Shown: piece after piece, positions 33,003 to 43,157 of the stretch
How the letters are laid out: each line of letters opens with the position of its first letter
Position numbering within the stretch: the first letter of the stretch is position 1
Assembly: GCF_012863495.1 (NCBI RefSeq)
Contig: NZ_JAAVJL010000003.1
Coordinates: 124,001-188,000, forward strand
Origin: Pseudanabaena yagii GIHE-NHR1
Lineage (GTDB): Bacteria; Cyanobacteriota; Cyanobacteriia; Pseudanabaenales; Pseudanabaenaceae
DNA: 64,000 bases
Direction of reading: 5' to 3'
The notes under the pieces: model-generated
Seen by the model: the letters and a program-made list of their open reading frames with translations, nothing else
The model's database searches: none
Told to the model about the DNA's origin: nothing
Made by a program: the position numbers and the translations under genes

Positions 33003-33968
33003 ATGAATGATGTAACTCTTCAAATAAATCTTTCACCTGGTGATATTAACTACGTTAATCTGACTGTACCTTATCTAGTCAAATCACATCGTGAAAATGT
33101 ACATGAAGTATTAGCAGTAATTGATTGTTGTCGTCCCCAAAAAACTAAAATCGTTGATCCAGATCAAAGGTTTCCTGAGACTGAATTCAGAAAAAAAGTA
33201 GAAAAAATATCATCAATCGCTGAAGAATTAAAATCTCAAGGTTATCTTGATAGAATTATTTATCTATATCCTAACAACAGCTTACAGTCAATTATTTCTA
33301 AGAAATATTTGGGTAATTTGATAAGAGAAACTCATGATTATGGTGGTTGTGCTCTTATGTCTTATTTAGCTGCATTTGAAGTAATAAATACACGCTATAT
33401 TATTCATTATGATGCTGATATGCTCCTATATCAAGCACCAAATTATGACTGGTCAATTGAAGCAAAGAATATTATTAACAAATATCCAAAAGCAGTTGCT
33501 GCTAGCCCAAGGATTAGTCCACCTTTTAATAAATATAGAAATACAGTCGATGCACCAAGTATGCATGAGGGAAGACAATTTTCAAGTGTAGAGGGAGGTT
33601 GGCGTAATGATTGGTTTAGTACTCGTTGTTTCTTGATGGATGTAGAGAAATTACATAGTTACTTACCACTTATTCAAGGCGGTCAAATAATTGAAACTCT
33701 AGCAATAAAATATTTAAATCGAGGTTATCCTAGATCTCCAGAAATTATGCTCTTTGAGAGATTAAGTAAGGCTGGTGGCTGGCGACTCAACCTAAAATCG
33801 CAGAAGGCATGGCTATTGCATCCTTCAACTAAGCCATCTCGCTATATAGAATTATTACCGCAAATAATCAATTCTGTTCAGGAGGGGAAAATCCCAGAGC
33901 CACAACAAGGCTATGCTGATATTAATTTAGCCGCATGGGAAAATTTTTTCTATTCAATAAAAAGCTAA
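33003..33968 (+). CDS. Putative GT-A type glycosyltransferase (first gene of glycan operon)
   Basis: I do not recognise the exact family. The D-x-D motif at 137-139 in RYIIHYDADMLLYQ is the metal/nucleotide-sugar site of GT-A enzymes. The N-terminal strand VTLQINLSPGDINYVNLTVP with later VLAVIDCCRP fits the start of such a fold. The middle of the protein, RNDWFSTRCFLMDVEKL, is typical of acceptor binding regions in GT2-like proteins. There is no membrane helix, so it is cytoplasmic. ATG at 33003 follows the M48 terminator. The next gene starts 40 bp later. Confidence 0.65.
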   Translation: MNDVTLQINLSPGDINYVNLTVPYLVKSHRENVHEVLAVIDCCRPQKTKIVDPDQRFPETEFRKKVEKISSIAEELKSQGYLDRIIYLYPNNSLQSIISKKYLGNLIRETHDYGGCALMSYLAAFEVINTRYIIHYDADMLLYQAPNYDWSIEAKNIINKYPKAVAASPRISPPFNKYRNTVDAPSMHEGRQFSSVEGGWRNDWFSTRCFLMDVEKLHSYLPLIQGGQIIETLAIKYLNRGYPRSPEIMLFERLSKAGGWRLNLKSQKAWLLHPSTKPSRYIELLPQIINSVQEGKIPEPQQGYADINLAAWENFFYSIKS

Positions 33969-34008
33969 TTTAATATTTGTTCAAACTTTTAAATTTAAAG
34001 GATTTGCA

Positions 34009-34827
34009 ATGGAAATGCTAGCTCAGGGCATGAGATCTTTACGTCACGGAGTATTATCTCAAATCCCAAAACCTCTTTATGTATTTGCTAGACAGTTGTC
34101 TTTGTTAACTTTAAATGCGATTTCCCTTGGTAAAGGTCGTAGTGTTAAGGTTGCAGGTATTTATCCTCTTCAAGTAGAGTGGGAAAGAAGCTCGGTTGAC
34201 TTTACAACTTGGGAAGCTGAGTTTATTAAGGAATTTGGTAAGACCCTACAAACTAAAAGAGTTGTTTTTGATGTAGGAGCTAGTATTGGTGAATGGAGCG
34301 CTTTAGCTTCAACTTTAGTAGGTTCTGAAAATGTTCATGTGTTTGAACCAGATCTACCATCATTTAAAAACATTGAGATTGTTTTTAAGCTAAATAATTT
34401 ATCTGCCCCTGCGGGCATTTTCTCTGGATTTTTAGCTAATCAAGATTCCTTTGAAGAAGATATTTGGCAGCAAGTTTCTTCTCATCAATTTCCACCTAAA
34501 GTAAATGGACAAGCAGGATTTCAAAGTATTAAGTACCCTCAGGATTTACCGATCGCAAAACTTGATACTTACTGCTTAAAAACAAAAGTTATCCCAGAAG
34601 TAATTAAGATTGATGTTGAAGGTGCTGAAGGTGAAGTATTGCGTGGAGGGGAATATGTTTTGCAAAATTACCATCCAATTATCTTTCTAAGTCTTCATCC
34701 TTGGGCATTACAAGATTTTGGGGATACTAAATCCGATCTACTTAATTGGATAGAACAGAAAGGCTATGTCTGTCGTTTATTGGCAATAGATCATGAAGAA
34801 CATTGGATTTGTGAGCCTAAAATTTAA
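34009..34827 (+). CDS. FkbM family SAM-dependent methyltransferase
   Basis: The SAM-binding motif VVFDVGASIGEWSALAS is at about residues 84-100. The later FkbM block VIKIDVEGAEGEVLRGG is at about 198-214. FkbM proteins O-methylate sugars or polyketides. Here the acceptor is probably a residue of the exported glycan, judged by context. The N-terminal 60 residues are partly hydrophobic. It lies 9 bp before a GT4 glycosyltransferase gene, so the two are co-transcribed. A second FkbM gene is at 36940. Confidence 0.88.
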   Translation: MEMLAQGMRSLRHGVLSQIPKPLYVFARQLSLLTLNAISLGKGRSVKVAGIYPLQVEWERSSVDFTTWEAEFIKEFGKTLQTKRVVFDVGASIGEWSALASTLVGSENVHVFEPDLPSFKNIEIVFKLNNLSAPAGIFSGFLANQDSFEEDIWQQVSSHQFPPKVNGQAGFQSIKYPQDLPIAKLDTYCLKTKVIPEVIKIDVEGAEGEVLRGGEYVLQNYHPIIFLSLHPWALQDFGDTKSDLLNWIEQKGYVCRLLAIDHEEHWICEPKI

Positions 34828-34836
34828 ATTTAACCC

Positions 34837-35853
34837 ATGCGTATCTTAATTACTGCAGATCCTGAATTACCAGTTCCTCCACAACTTTATGGTGGTATTG
34901 AGCGCATTATTGATTTATTGGTGATGGGATTGCAGGATCGCGGTCATCAGGTAGCGCTCGTTGCACATCCTGAATCAACATCACCTGCACAACTTTTTCC
35001 GTGGCGAGGGAAGCGATCGCAAAGTAAGCTCGATACCTTACAAAATATGTTTACGCTATGGTCAGCAGTACGGGAATTTCAACCTGATGTTGTGCATAGC
35101 TTTTCGCGCATTTTCTATATGTTGCCAATTTTGCGATCGCCTATTCCCAAGATCATGTCTTATCAGCGCAAACCTAGTGATCACACTGTTAAGCTAGCAT
35201 CGCAAATTGCAGGTAATTCGCTCACTTTTACAGGCTGTAGTGACCACATTTGCCAAATAGGGCGTAAGGCTGGAGGAACTTGGCAAACTATTTATAATTG
35301 TGTCGATCTTGAGAAATATACATTTCAAGCAAATGTAAATCATGATGCCACTCTCGTCTTTTTGAGTCGGATTGAGAGGATTAAAGGGGCACATACAGCG
35401 ATCGAGATCGCGCAAAAAACTGGTAAAAGACTAAGAATTGCTGGCAATCATAGTGAGACAGGCGAAGAAGGGAAATATTGGCGAGAACAAATAGTTCCAC
35501 ATCTTGATAACGGGCAAATTGAATATATTGGTACAGTTAATGATGAACAAAAAAATAATTTATTAGGTCAAGCCTTAGCAATGGTTGTACCTATTGAGTG
35601 GGAAGAGCCATTTGGTATAGTTTTTGCAGAAGCTTTAGCCTGTGGTACTCCCGTAATATCTTGTCCGAGAGGTGCTTTACCTGAAATCATTCGTCAAGAA
35701 ATTGATGGTTATCTAATTGAAACAATTGATGAAGCTTGTCTAGCTGTTCATAATATTTCTAAAATTAATCGTCATAATTGTCGCCAAAGGGTTGAAAATA
35801 AATTCTCAAATTCAATAATTACGAAGCAATATGAGCAAATTTATAAAATGTGA
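34837..35853 (+). CDS. GT4 family glycosyltransferase
   Basis: This is a GT-B enzyme of 338 residues with the N-terminal start MRILITADPELPVPPQLYGG and the glycine-rich acceptor loop GGIERIIDLLVMGLQDRGH. The C-terminal donor domain contains ATLVFLSRIERIKGAHTAIE and the E-x7-E-type block EWEEPFGIVFAEALACGTPV. It probably transfers a sugar from a nucleotide donor during lipid-linked repeat-unit assembly. It is part of the 33003-41761 operon; the acceptor is unknown. Confidence 0.9.
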   Translation: MRILITADPELPVPPQLYGGIERIIDLLVMGLQDRGHQVALVAHPESTSPAQLFPWRGKRSQSKLDTLQNMFTLWSAVREFQPDVVHSFSRIFYMLPILRSPIPKIMSYQRKPSDHTVKLASQIAGNSLTFTGCSDHICQIGRKAGGTWQTIYNCVDLEKYTFQANVNHDATLVFLSRIERIKGAHTAIEIAQKTGKRLRIAGNHSETGEEGKYWREQIVPHLDNGQIEYIGTVNDEQKNNLLGQALAMVVPIEWEEPFGIVFAEALACGTPVISCPRGALPEIIRQEIDGYLIETIDEACLAVHNISKINRHNCRQRVENKFSNSIITKQYEQIYKM

Positions 35854-35923
35854 TCTTAGCATACACCAAATCTACTCATTGTGTAACTTCCAAATGATTT
35901 AAAAAACGTTCAATATTTCTGTA

Positions 35924-36943
35924 ATGCTAAATTCTATACATCAATCTGTCCCAGTAAATTCAAACGCAATTCAATGTCCAGTCTGTCACACAGTTTGCGA
36001 TAGTCCGCCACTGTATAGCTACACAGCCTCACAAGCGGCTGCTTACTTTTGTCCTGAAATGCGTGATCCAGAGCGATACCAACGGCTTAAAAATTGCATT
36101 CAAAGATTATGGCAAAGTGATAGTTTGGTAATTTTACAATGTCAAAATTGTGGCTTTGGTTTTGGTTATCCATTTATAGGTGGAGACGAAGAGTTTTACC
36201 AGATTCTCCATGAACAGAAGGGATATCCTGCTTGGCGGTGGGATTATGATGTTGCACTTCAAGAAGTCTTAGAACCGACGCAAACAGGGAAATTGCTAGA
36301 AATCGGTGCAGGTGCGGGAATTTTCTTAAAAAAAGTAAGACAATCATGGAATTGTTATGCCACAGAAGGTAGTGAATCAACTAGAAAAGATTTAAAGTCA
36401 TTGGGAATTCAAGTTTTCTCTGATCTCGATTTAACGATAGAGTCTCATCAACAATCTTTTGATGTTGTTGTATTATTCCAAGTTTTAGAACATATCTCTG
36501 ATTTCCACTCTATTCTTGATAACTGTCGAAAACTCTTGCGTGTTGGCGGCAAGATTGTGATTACTGTACCTGATGGAGAAGCAATGATCCTCCAAGAAAA
36601 AATTACTGGCTGTCCTGATATGCCTCCAAATCATATTAATAAATGGACTCCTAATAGTCTCTCTATTGCCCTACAGCAACATGGTTTTGAGACTCAAACG
36701 GCTATATTTGAACCATCTTCGTGGAAAAATTTTAGAGGCTACTTACATCTCAAAATAATTGCCGAGGCAACAAATCCGCGATCGCTAGCTTCCCAAATTT
36801 ATCGCATTAAAAATAAAAAAATTAGAGTACCTTTACTCGCTGTTTTAGGAATTTCAGCAATGTTTAAAATGCTTCCTTATTTTCGGGATTTGCGGAAAGG
36901 AGGAGCTTTTGCCATGATTGGGAGCTTAAAGGACAAACAGTGA
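35924..36943 (+). CDS. Class I SAM methyltransferase with N-terminal zinc ribbon
   Basis: The N-terminus carries cysteine pairs, CPVCHTVC near 19-26 and ILQCQNCGFGFGY near 66-78, which suggest a zinc ribbon. The methyltransferase core follows with KLLEIGAGAGIFLKKV, FDVVVLFQVLEHISD and GGKIVITVPDGEAM. This pattern is common among sugar C- or O-methyltransferases in polysaccharide loci. The stop overlaps the next FkbM gene start by 4 bp. The C-terminal 60 residues have a hydrophobic segment (VPLLAVLGISAMFKMLPYF). Confidence 0.87.
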   Translation: MLNSIHQSVPVNSNAIQCPVCHTVCDSPPLYSYTASQAAAYFCPEMRDPERYQRLKNCIQRLWQSDSLVILQCQNCGFGFGYPFIGGDEEFYQILHEQKGYPAWRWDYDVALQEVLEPTQTGKLLEIGAGAGIFLKKVRQSWNCYATEGSESTRKDLKSLGIQVFSDLDLTIESHQQSFDVVVLFQVLEHISDFHSILDNCRKLLRVGGKIVITVPDGEAMILQEKITGCPDMPPNHINKWTPNSLSIALQQHGFETQTAIFEPSSWKNFRGYLHLKIIAEATNPRSLASQIYRIKNKKIRVPLLAVLGISAMFKMLPYFRDLRKGGAFAMIGSLKDKQ

Positions 36944-37803
36944 TTACATCTTTTTTAAGAACTTGGAGATTTATTTATTCCCATCCTCTTGCATCGCGGA
37001 ATTTGCCATACGCAATCAAGCAGTGGTTCAAATGGCAAATTGCCTCGCGCATTCTTAAGATGCCAGTAGTGGTTCCATTTATCGGTGAAGCTTATTTAGT
37101 TGCTGAGTTAGGTATGACTGGAGCAACAGGCAATATTTATACGGGACTCCATGAGTTTGTAGACATGGCTTTCTGTTTACACCTTCTGCGTGCTGGAGAT
37201 CTCTTTGTAGATGTAGGAGCAAATATAGGTTCTTATACAGTGCTTGCGTCAAAAGTAGTTGGAGCGAATAGCTTTACGATCGAGCCAGTGCCAAAAACCT
37301 TTGGTTATTTGCATCGTAATATAAATCTGAATGAAATATCTTCTCTTGTGGATAGTCGATGTTGTGCTGTAGGACGGAATCATGGCTTGCTTAAATTCTC
37401 ATCGGATCTCGATACCACGAATAGAGTAGTTGATGGCAGCTATTCTGGAAGTTCGATTGAGGTTCCTGTGCAAACTCTAGATCGCATGATGGAGCAATTA
37501 CAACCGACCTTAATTAAGATTGATGTTGAAGGATTTGAATTTGAAGTCATAGCAGGTGCACTGAAAACACTCTCATATAGTTCATTACTCGCAATTTTGA
37601 TAGAAACAGTTGAACCAAATACTAGGAAAATTCTTGAAGAATATGGCTTTGAGCCTGCAATTTATCATCCATTTCAAAGGGATTTACAAGTTTCAGAGAA
37701 CAATCATTTAAGTAGTAATTATTTGTGGATAAGGAATAGATCTGAAATTATCAGAAGATGTAAGTCTGCGCCGATTTACCAATCACTAGGAGTTGATTTT
37801 TAA
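36940..37803 (+). CDS. FkbM family SAM-dependent methyltransferase
   Basis: This is the second FkbM enzyme of the operon. The SAM motif is LFVDVGANIGSYTVLAS and the FkbM block is LIKIDVEGFEFEVIAGA. The start is GTG at 36940, inside the previous stop (GTGA overlap). The end, TAATG, is shared with the start of the following glycosyltransferase (one base). Such tight packing points to translational coupling. It differs greatly from the FkbM at 34009, so they are likely to methylate different positions. Confidence 0.88.
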   Translation: MITSFLRTWRFIYSHPLASRNLPYAIKQWFKWQIASRILKMPVVVPFIGEAYLVAELGMTGATGNIYTGLHEFVDMAFCLHLLRAGDLFVDVGANIGSYTVLASKVVGANSFTIEPVPKTFGYLHRNINLNEISSLVDSRCCAVGRNHGLLKFSSDLDTTNRVVDGSYSGSSIEVPVQTLDRMMEQLQPTLIKIDVEGFEFEVIAGALKTLSYSSLLAILIETVEPNTRKILEEYGFEPAIYHPFQRDLQVSENNHLSSNYLWIRNRSEIIRRCKSAPIYQSLGVDF

Positions 37804-39113
37804 TGCAGAGACGAGTTCTGATTATTAGCCCTAACTTCCCGCCCATGAATGCAGCCGATCATCAAAGGATTAGAATGTCATTGCCCTATTTTAATGAATT
37901 TAGATGGGAGCCAGTTGTCTTATGCATTAATCCCAATTTTGTGGAAGGTGTTGTCGATCCTAATTTAGATTTAACAGTTCCTTTAAATATAGAAATTATT
38001 AAGTGTAATGCTATCCCTCAGCAAATTTCTCGCAAGTTTCTGATCGGTAATTTAGCCTTAAGAGCAATGCCTTATTTAATGAGAGCAGTTTCCAAGTATT
38101 TAGAAAAAAATACAATTGATTTAATATATTTCTCTACAACCATATTTCCAGTTATGGTTTTGGGACGCTACTGGTTAAAGCGATATAACATTCCTTATGT
38201 TCTAGATTTTCAAGATCCTTGGTTAAATGACTATTACGATCGCACTAATAGCCCACCACCTGGAGGTAAAGTAAAATATCAAATATCTCAGTCACTTGCT
38301 AAAACTTTAGAGCCATTTGCCCTGAAGAAGGCTAGTCATATCATTAGTGTTTCTCCAGAATATTCCAAAATACTAATGCAGAGATATGCATGGCTAGATC
38401 AAGAAAAATTTACGATTCTGCCATTTGGTGCACCTGAAAAAGATTTTGAAATATTGCCTAGATTAAATATCAACCACAAAATCTTCGATCCCAATGATGG
38501 TTATAAGCATTGGGTCTATGTCGGTAGAGGAGGAGATGATATGGCTTTTAGCATTAAGTCTCTATTTATGGCAATTCAAGCACATCGACATCAAGTTCCT
38601 GAAGCATGGCAAAACATCAAAATACACTTTGTGGGAACGAAATATTCAATCTTTGATAATAAGAAAGAAATAGAGTCTATCGCAAAATTTTATGAGCTTG
38701 ATGACTTAGTAACGGAATATCCGCAACGCATCCCTTATTTTGAAGCATTAAAAGTATTAACAGATAGTCACGGTATTTTAATCATTGGATCTGATGATCA
38801 AGGATATTCTGCTTCTAAGATTTATCCATGTATTCTTGCACATAAGCCAATATTAGCTATCCTGCATGAGCAAAGCCTTGTAGTGAATGTCCTACAAAAC
38901 TGCAAGGCTGGACAAATAGTGAAATTTAACCGCACAGAATCGAGCACGGAATCCATCAATGAACTAGATTTGGTAATAGCCAAAATTGAATGGTTATTAT
39001 CCCAATCACAGAATTATACTTCTCATACAGACTGGCAGGCTTTTCAATCGTATACAGCTAGAGAAATGACTCGTCAGCAATGTGCTATTTTTAATCGATG
39101 TATATCTTCTTGA
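37803..39113 (+). CDS. Glycosyltransferase (GT4-like, GT-B fold)
   Basis: The 436-residue protein opens RVLIISPNFPPMNAADHQRI, a GT4-like N-terminus. The domain boundary sequence IPYVLDFQDPWLNDYYDRT and HIISVSPEYSKILMQRY are typical of such enzymes. The C-terminal domain has YKHWVYVGRGGDDM and ILIIGSDDQGYSASKIYPCI in place of the usual E-x7-E region. The missing canonical donor glutamates make the exact activity uncertain. It sits between the second FkbM and the polymerase genes. Confidence 0.78.
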   Translation: MQRRVLIISPNFPPMNAADHQRIRMSLPYFNEFRWEPVVLCINPNFVEGVVDPNLDLTVPLNIEIIKCNAIPQQISRKFLIGNLALRAMPYLMRAVSKYLEKNTIDLIYFSTTIFPVMVLGRYWLKRYNIPYVLDFQDPWLNDYYDRTNSPPPGGKVKYQISQSLAKTLEPFALKKASHIISVSPEYSKILMQRYAWLDQEKFTILPFGAPEKDFEILPRLNINHKIFDPNDGYKHWVYVGRGGDDMAFSIKSLFMAIQAHRHQVPEAWQNIKIHFVGTKYSIFDNKKEIESIAKFYELDDLVTEYPQRIPYFEALKVLTDSHGILIIGSDDQGYSASKIYPCILAHKPILAILHEQSLVVNVLQNCKAGQIVKFNRTESSTESINELDLVIAKIEWLLSQSQNYTSHTDWQAFQSYTAREMTRQQCAIFNRCISS

Positions 39114-39119
39114 AGATCT

Positions 39120-40589
39120 ATGCTTAAGCATTTACCAGCACCAACCCAAGATACTCAACAAGCAAAGATAAATAACCGTAATGGTCAACGTCAGCTACTA
39201 CCATTTTTCTGGTTTTTATTAGGAGCTTATGCTGTTTTTGCGATTACTAAAGTATATTCTAGCCAAGTAATTTTTGCAGAAGATATATTTGGGGCTTTTA
39301 CAATTTCTGTAGCGTCTTTACTTTCTGTATATCTTTGGTGTTCAGGTAAAGCTTTTGGTATTCCTATTTTTCCGCTATTTTCAATTACTTATGTATGGAC
39401 TTGTGCGATTCCATTAATTTCAGCAAATCCTTCAGTATTTAGTTATAGTAATTCTGAAAGATTTTTTGCCAGCATGACAGTTACAGGATTTCTTTTACTT
39501 TCAACATCAATATGGTATCAGTTTGTTAATAGATTTCCACATCCTAGAAATCACTATAGAACTCTCGATATCCAGAAAGGCGATCCTATTTTTTTAGGGG
39601 TTTTGTTTTTAGGAAATATATATACAATATTTAGTCTAGCTGGTTGGTTATCCTTAGATTCAGGCTCATTTTCTCTAGTTCGAGCTGCAATTTTAGGGCT
39701 ATCAGCGATCGCGACATTTTCTATGTCCTATAGATATGGTGCTGGCAAGTTATCTACAAGTAATAATGCTTTGTATTTAACTTTAATCACTACAAATATA
39801 ATTACTAATTCTGTATCTCTTTTATTAATTAGTTCATTAACTTTATTTTTGATTACAGTTGTTGGCTACTCTCTAGGCAAAAGGAAATTTCCTTGGATCT
39901 CGACAATATTAATGTTGAGCTTATTTGCATTGCTCCATGCAGGCAAAGCCCCGATGCGGGAATTATACTGGCAACAACCAGTTGAACCTTGGCAATATCC
40001 ATCTAGATGTATTGAATGGATTGATTTTGGTATTAAGTCCTTATCATCTAAGGAAGTAGAAAGTGGAGAATCTGAACAATCAATTATTGAAAGAGCTAGC
40101 GTTTTTCAACAGCTTTTATTAACGCAATCTTTAACAGAAAAGGGAATGCCACTACTTGATGGTTACACCTATGCAATTATTCCCCAATTGCTTCTTCCTC
40201 GAATTTTTAATCCTGATAAAATCACTAGTCATGAAGGCACATCTATTTTAAATATTTATTATGGTAGACAGACTCGTAAGGATACACAAACGACAACGAT
40301 TGGTTGGGGATTATTAGCGGAAGCTTATGCTAACTATGGTCTATGGGGATGTGGTTTATTGGCTTTCCTTTGCGGGGCTGGTTATGGATATGTGTCACTC
40401 ATGAGTATTAATGCACCAGCATTTAGCGATCGCTATTTATTTGCAATTTTAGTGATGAGCTATGCTTTCCAGACAGAATATACGGCGGGTGTGTATGTAG
40501 CAGCATTATTTCAATCATCAGTAACATTATTAGTATTCATATTCTTATTGATGAAAGTAAAAAAATTAGAAGATATAGAAGTTTCGTGA
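39120..40589 (+). CDS. Wzy-like polysaccharide polymerase (O-antigen polymerase type)
   Basis: The 489-residue protein has about ten or more hydrophobic segments, including FFWFLLGAYAVFAITKVYS, TISVASLLSVYLWCSG and LLISSLTLFLITVVGYSLG. A large loop between about residues 280 and 380 (MRELYWQQPVEPWQYPSRC and the rest) faces the periplasm, as in Wzy proteins. No sequence motif defines Wzy, so the call rests on topology and context. Such enzymes join lipid-linked repeats into a chain. No Wzx flippase is seen in the window. The following GT starts inside this stop (GTGA overlap). Confidence 0.68.
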   Translation: MLKHLPAPTQDTQQAKINNRNGQRQLLPFFWFLLGAYAVFAITKVYSSQVIFAEDIFGAFTISVASLLSVYLWCSGKAFGIPIFPLFSITYVWTCAIPLISANPSVFSYSNSERFFASMTVTGFLLLSTSIWYQFVNRFPHPRNHYRTLDIQKGDPIFLGVLFLGNIYTIFSLAGWLSLDSGSFSLVRAAILGLSAIATFSMSYRYGAGKLSTSNNALYLTLITTNIITNSVSLLLISSLTLFLITVVGYSLGKRKFPWISTILMLSLFALLHAGKAPMRELYWQQPVEPWQYPSRCIEWIDFGIKSLSSKEVESGESEQSIIERASVFQQLLLTQSLTEKGMPLLDGYTYAIIPQLLLPRIFNPDKITSHEGTSILNIYYGRQTRKDTQTTTIGWGLLAEAYANYGLWGCGLLAFLCGAGYGYVSLMSINAPAFSDRYLFAILVMSYAFQTEYTAGVYVAALFQSSVTLLVFIFLLMKVKKLEDIEVS

Positions 40590-41761
40590 TTAATTTAGCA
40601 ATAGTTGCATCACATCCGATCCAATACTACGCGCCACTGTTTCAACGTATTATTCAGGAATCTGATCTCAAAATCAAAGTATTTTATCTATGGGATTTTG
40701 GAATTACTAATCAGATTGATCGAGGTTTTCAGCAATCCTTAAAATGGGATATTTCCTTGCTAGATGGCTATGAGTTTGAGTTTGTATCTAATACTAGTAA
40801 AGATAAAGGAACTCATCATCTATTTGGATTGCAAAATCCGACTCTCACGAATCAAGTATTAGGGTTTAATCCAGATGCAATATTACTCACTGTTTCCTAT
40901 AACTATGCAAGTATTTATAAATTTCTTTGGGAGCTAAGAAATCATAATATACCGATTATATTTCGGGGTGATTCCCACCGAATTTTGGCTAAGCAAGATC
41001 TAAAAAGTAAAATTAAGAGATTGATTATTGCTAAGATCTTTCAAAACTTTGCAGCTTGTCTATATGTTGGTAAAGCTAATTACGATTATTTTCGATACCA
41101 CCATGTTCCAGAGCATCAGCTATTTTTTACACCTCATGCGATTGATAACCAGCGCTTCTCAGATGCAAATATTAATTTGCAGGAAAAAGTTAAACTTTGG
41201 AAACAGGAATTAGGTATTCCGCTAGATAGTCAAGTCATTCTTTTTGCAGGGAAATTTGAAGAAAAAAAGTGTCCTTTAGATTTAATTCAAGCTTTTATCC
41301 ACGCTCAGTTACCTTCAGTCTCATTTCTATTAGTTGGATCTGGTGTTTTAGAGTCAGCAATACAGGATTTTGCTGTGCAAAATCAGCATATTTATCTTGC
41401 ACCTTTTCAAAATCAATCACTGATGCCGCTTACTTACGCTATGGGGGATATTTTTGTTTTACCTAGTTATGGTGCTAGTGAGACATGGGGACTCGCGATT
41501 AATGAAGCGATGTGTATGGGTAAGCCTGTAATTGTGAGTAACCATGTGGGCTGTGCGGCGGATTTGGTTAAGCCCTTTGAGAATGGTTTGATTTTTGAGG
41601 CGGGGAATGTGGATGCGTTGACGGATTGCTTACGGGAGGCAATGAGCGATCGCAATCGCCTCAAACGCTGGGGCGAGGAAAGCAAAAAAATTATCGCTAA
41701 TTATTCATACGATCACGTAATTGCAGGATTAAAACAAGCTTTGAAAGCAGTCTTAAAATAA
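40586..41761 (+). CDS. GT4 family glycosyltransferase (last gene of glycan operon)
   Basis: The 391-residue GT-B protein starts at GTG 40586 (INLAIVASHPIQYYAPLFQ). The donor domain carries VILFAGKFEEKKCPLDLIQAF and the motif PSYGASETWGLAINEAMCMG with the E-x7-E-type glutamates. The upstream part contains IPIIFRGDSHRILAKQDLK. The gene ends just before a strong bidirectional terminator, which closes the operon opened at 33003. The sugar donor and acceptor are unknown. HIP1 sites are somewhat scarcer over the operon than in flanking genes. Confidence 0.9.
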   Translation: MINLAIVASHPIQYYAPLFQRIIQESDLKIKVFYLWDFGITNQIDRGFQQSLKWDISLLDGYEFEFVSNTSKDKGTHHLFGLQNPTLTNQVLGFNPDAILLTVSYNYASIYKFLWELRNHNIPIIFRGDSHRILAKQDLKSKIKRLIIAKIFQNFAACLYVGKANYDYFRYHHVPEHQLFFTPHAIDNQRFSDANINLQEKVKLWKQELGIPLDSQVILFAGKFEEKKCPLDLIQAFIHAQLPSVSFLLVGSGVLESAIQDFAVQNQHIYLAPFQNQSLMPLTYAMGDIFVLPSYGASETWGLAINEAMCMGKPVIVSNHVGCAADLVKPFENGLIFEAGNVDALTDCLREAMSDRNRLKRWGEESKKIIANYSYDHVIAGLKQALKAVLK

Positions 41762-41787
41762 AAAAGCCTCGCATTGCGAGGCTTTTT
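41761..41787. terminator. Bidirectional terminator between glycan operon and ispG
   Basis: AAAAAGCCTCGC and its inverse enclose ATT, with A and T tails on either side. The two stop codons flank it directly. Confidence 0.9.
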
Positions 41788-41788
41788 A

Positions 41789-43033
41789 TTAAGGATCGAC
41801 CCAGCGATCGTCGGATTTGATGAGGGCAATTAATTGTTCTACCCCTTCGGCTTCAGGAACGCGCTTAATTTCTTCTTTGCCGCGATAGAGTGAGATTGTG
41901 CCAGGGGTTTTGCCGACATAGCCGTAGTCTGCATCTGCCATTTCCCCAGGTCCATTGACGATACAACCCATGACGGCAATGTCGAGACCGACGAGGTGCT
42001 TAGTTGCTTCGCGGACTTTGTGGAGGACTTCTTCGAGGTTAAATAGGGTGCGTCCACAGGATGGACAGGCGACATACTCCACCATTGTTTTGCGGAGTCC
42101 GAGGGATTGGAGAATGCTGTAGCAAACGGGGATTTCCTTTTCGGGAGCTTCGGTGAGGGATACGCGGATGGTGTCACCGATGCCTTGGGCAAGTAATGTG
42201 GCTATGCCTGCGGTGGACTTGATCCGTCCATATTCACCATCACCTGCTTCGGTTACACCGAGGTGTAAGGGGTAATCCATCCCCAATTGATCCATGCGCT
42301 TGACCATCAATTGATAGGCGGCGATCATCACAGGGACGCGGGAAGCCTTCATGGAGATGACAATATTTCTAAAGTCGAGGTCTTCACAGATGCGGATAAA
42401 CTCGATCGCCGATTCGACCATGCCCTGAGGAGTGTCACCGTAGGTAAAGAGCATCCGTTCGGCGAGGGAACCGTGATTTACGCCGATCCGCATCGCTTTG
42501 CCCTGTTCTTTGAGGGATAGAACTAAGGGCTTGAGGGTATCACGGACTTTTTCGGCGATTTCGTCAAATTCTGATTGGGTGTATTCAGTGCGATCGGCTT
42601 TGGGCTTCTCGAATACATAGAGACCGGGATTGATGCGAACTTTGTGAATATGCTTAGCGACTTCGAGGGCAATTTTCATGCCGTTGTGGTGGACATCGGC
42701 GACTAGAGGCACGTCAAGGTAAGTACGCTGGAGCTTTTGGCGGATTTCTGAGAGGGCGGCGGCATGAGCCATGCTGGGGACGGTGACGCGCACAATTTCA
42801 CAACCAATTTCATGCAGGCGGCGAATTGCAGCGACGGAGCCATCGATATCGAGAGTATCTTCGTTAATCATCGACTGCACAACTACGGGCGCACCACCAC
42901 CGATGGTGATGTTGCCTACTTGCACGGGTCGGGTTTTGCGTCTGACGATTACACCGAGATTTTCACTGCCATCGATGATTGGCTCAACTTTACCATTTTG
43001 GGTGCTGGGTCTATTCTCAGAAACAGTCGTCAT
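41789..43033 (-). CDS. ispG: 4-hydroxy-3-methylbut-2-enyl diphosphate synthase IspG (GcpE)
   Basis: IspG converts methylerythritol cyclodiphosphate to HMBPP in the MEP isoprenoid pathway, using a [4Fe-4S] cluster and ferredoxin in cyanobacteria. Conserved blocks are [58 protein letters not shown] and [18 protein letters not shown] with [19 protein letters not shown]. The Cys residues of CPSC and GCIVNGPG are the cluster ligands. I use ATG 43033 ([14 protein letters not shown]); a TTG at 43054 would add seven residues. The 414-residue length is normal. Confidence 0.96.
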   Translation of the reverse strand: MTTVSENRPSTQNGKVEPIIDGSENLGVIVRRKTRPVQVGNITIGGGAPVVVQSMINEDTLDIDGSVAAIRRLHEIGCEIVRVTVPSMAHAAALSEIRQKLQRTYLDVPLVADVHHNGMKIALEVAKHIHKVRINPGLYVFEKPKADRTEYTQSEFDEIAEKVRDTLKPLVLSLKEQGKAMRIGVNHGSLAERMLFTYGDTPQGMVESAIEFIRICEDLDFRNIVISMKASRVPVMIAAYQLMVKRMDQLGMDYPLHLGVTEAGDGEYGRIKSTAGIATLLAQGIGDTIRVSLTEAPEKEIPVCYSILQSLGLRKTMVEYVACPSCGRTLFNLEEVLHKVREATKHLVGLDIAVMGCIVNGPGEMADADYGYVGKTPGTISLYRGKEEIKRVPEAEGVEQLIALIKSDDRWVDP

Positions 43034-43157
43034 AACACTTTTCGTTGCTTTCAACTATTTAGTGTATCTGAAGTGGCACATCGTGAAAATCATTTTTTCT
43101 GGTCAATATCCTATGGTTTACAAAAGATTGAACCTATACAGCGCTTTGCGCTGACTT

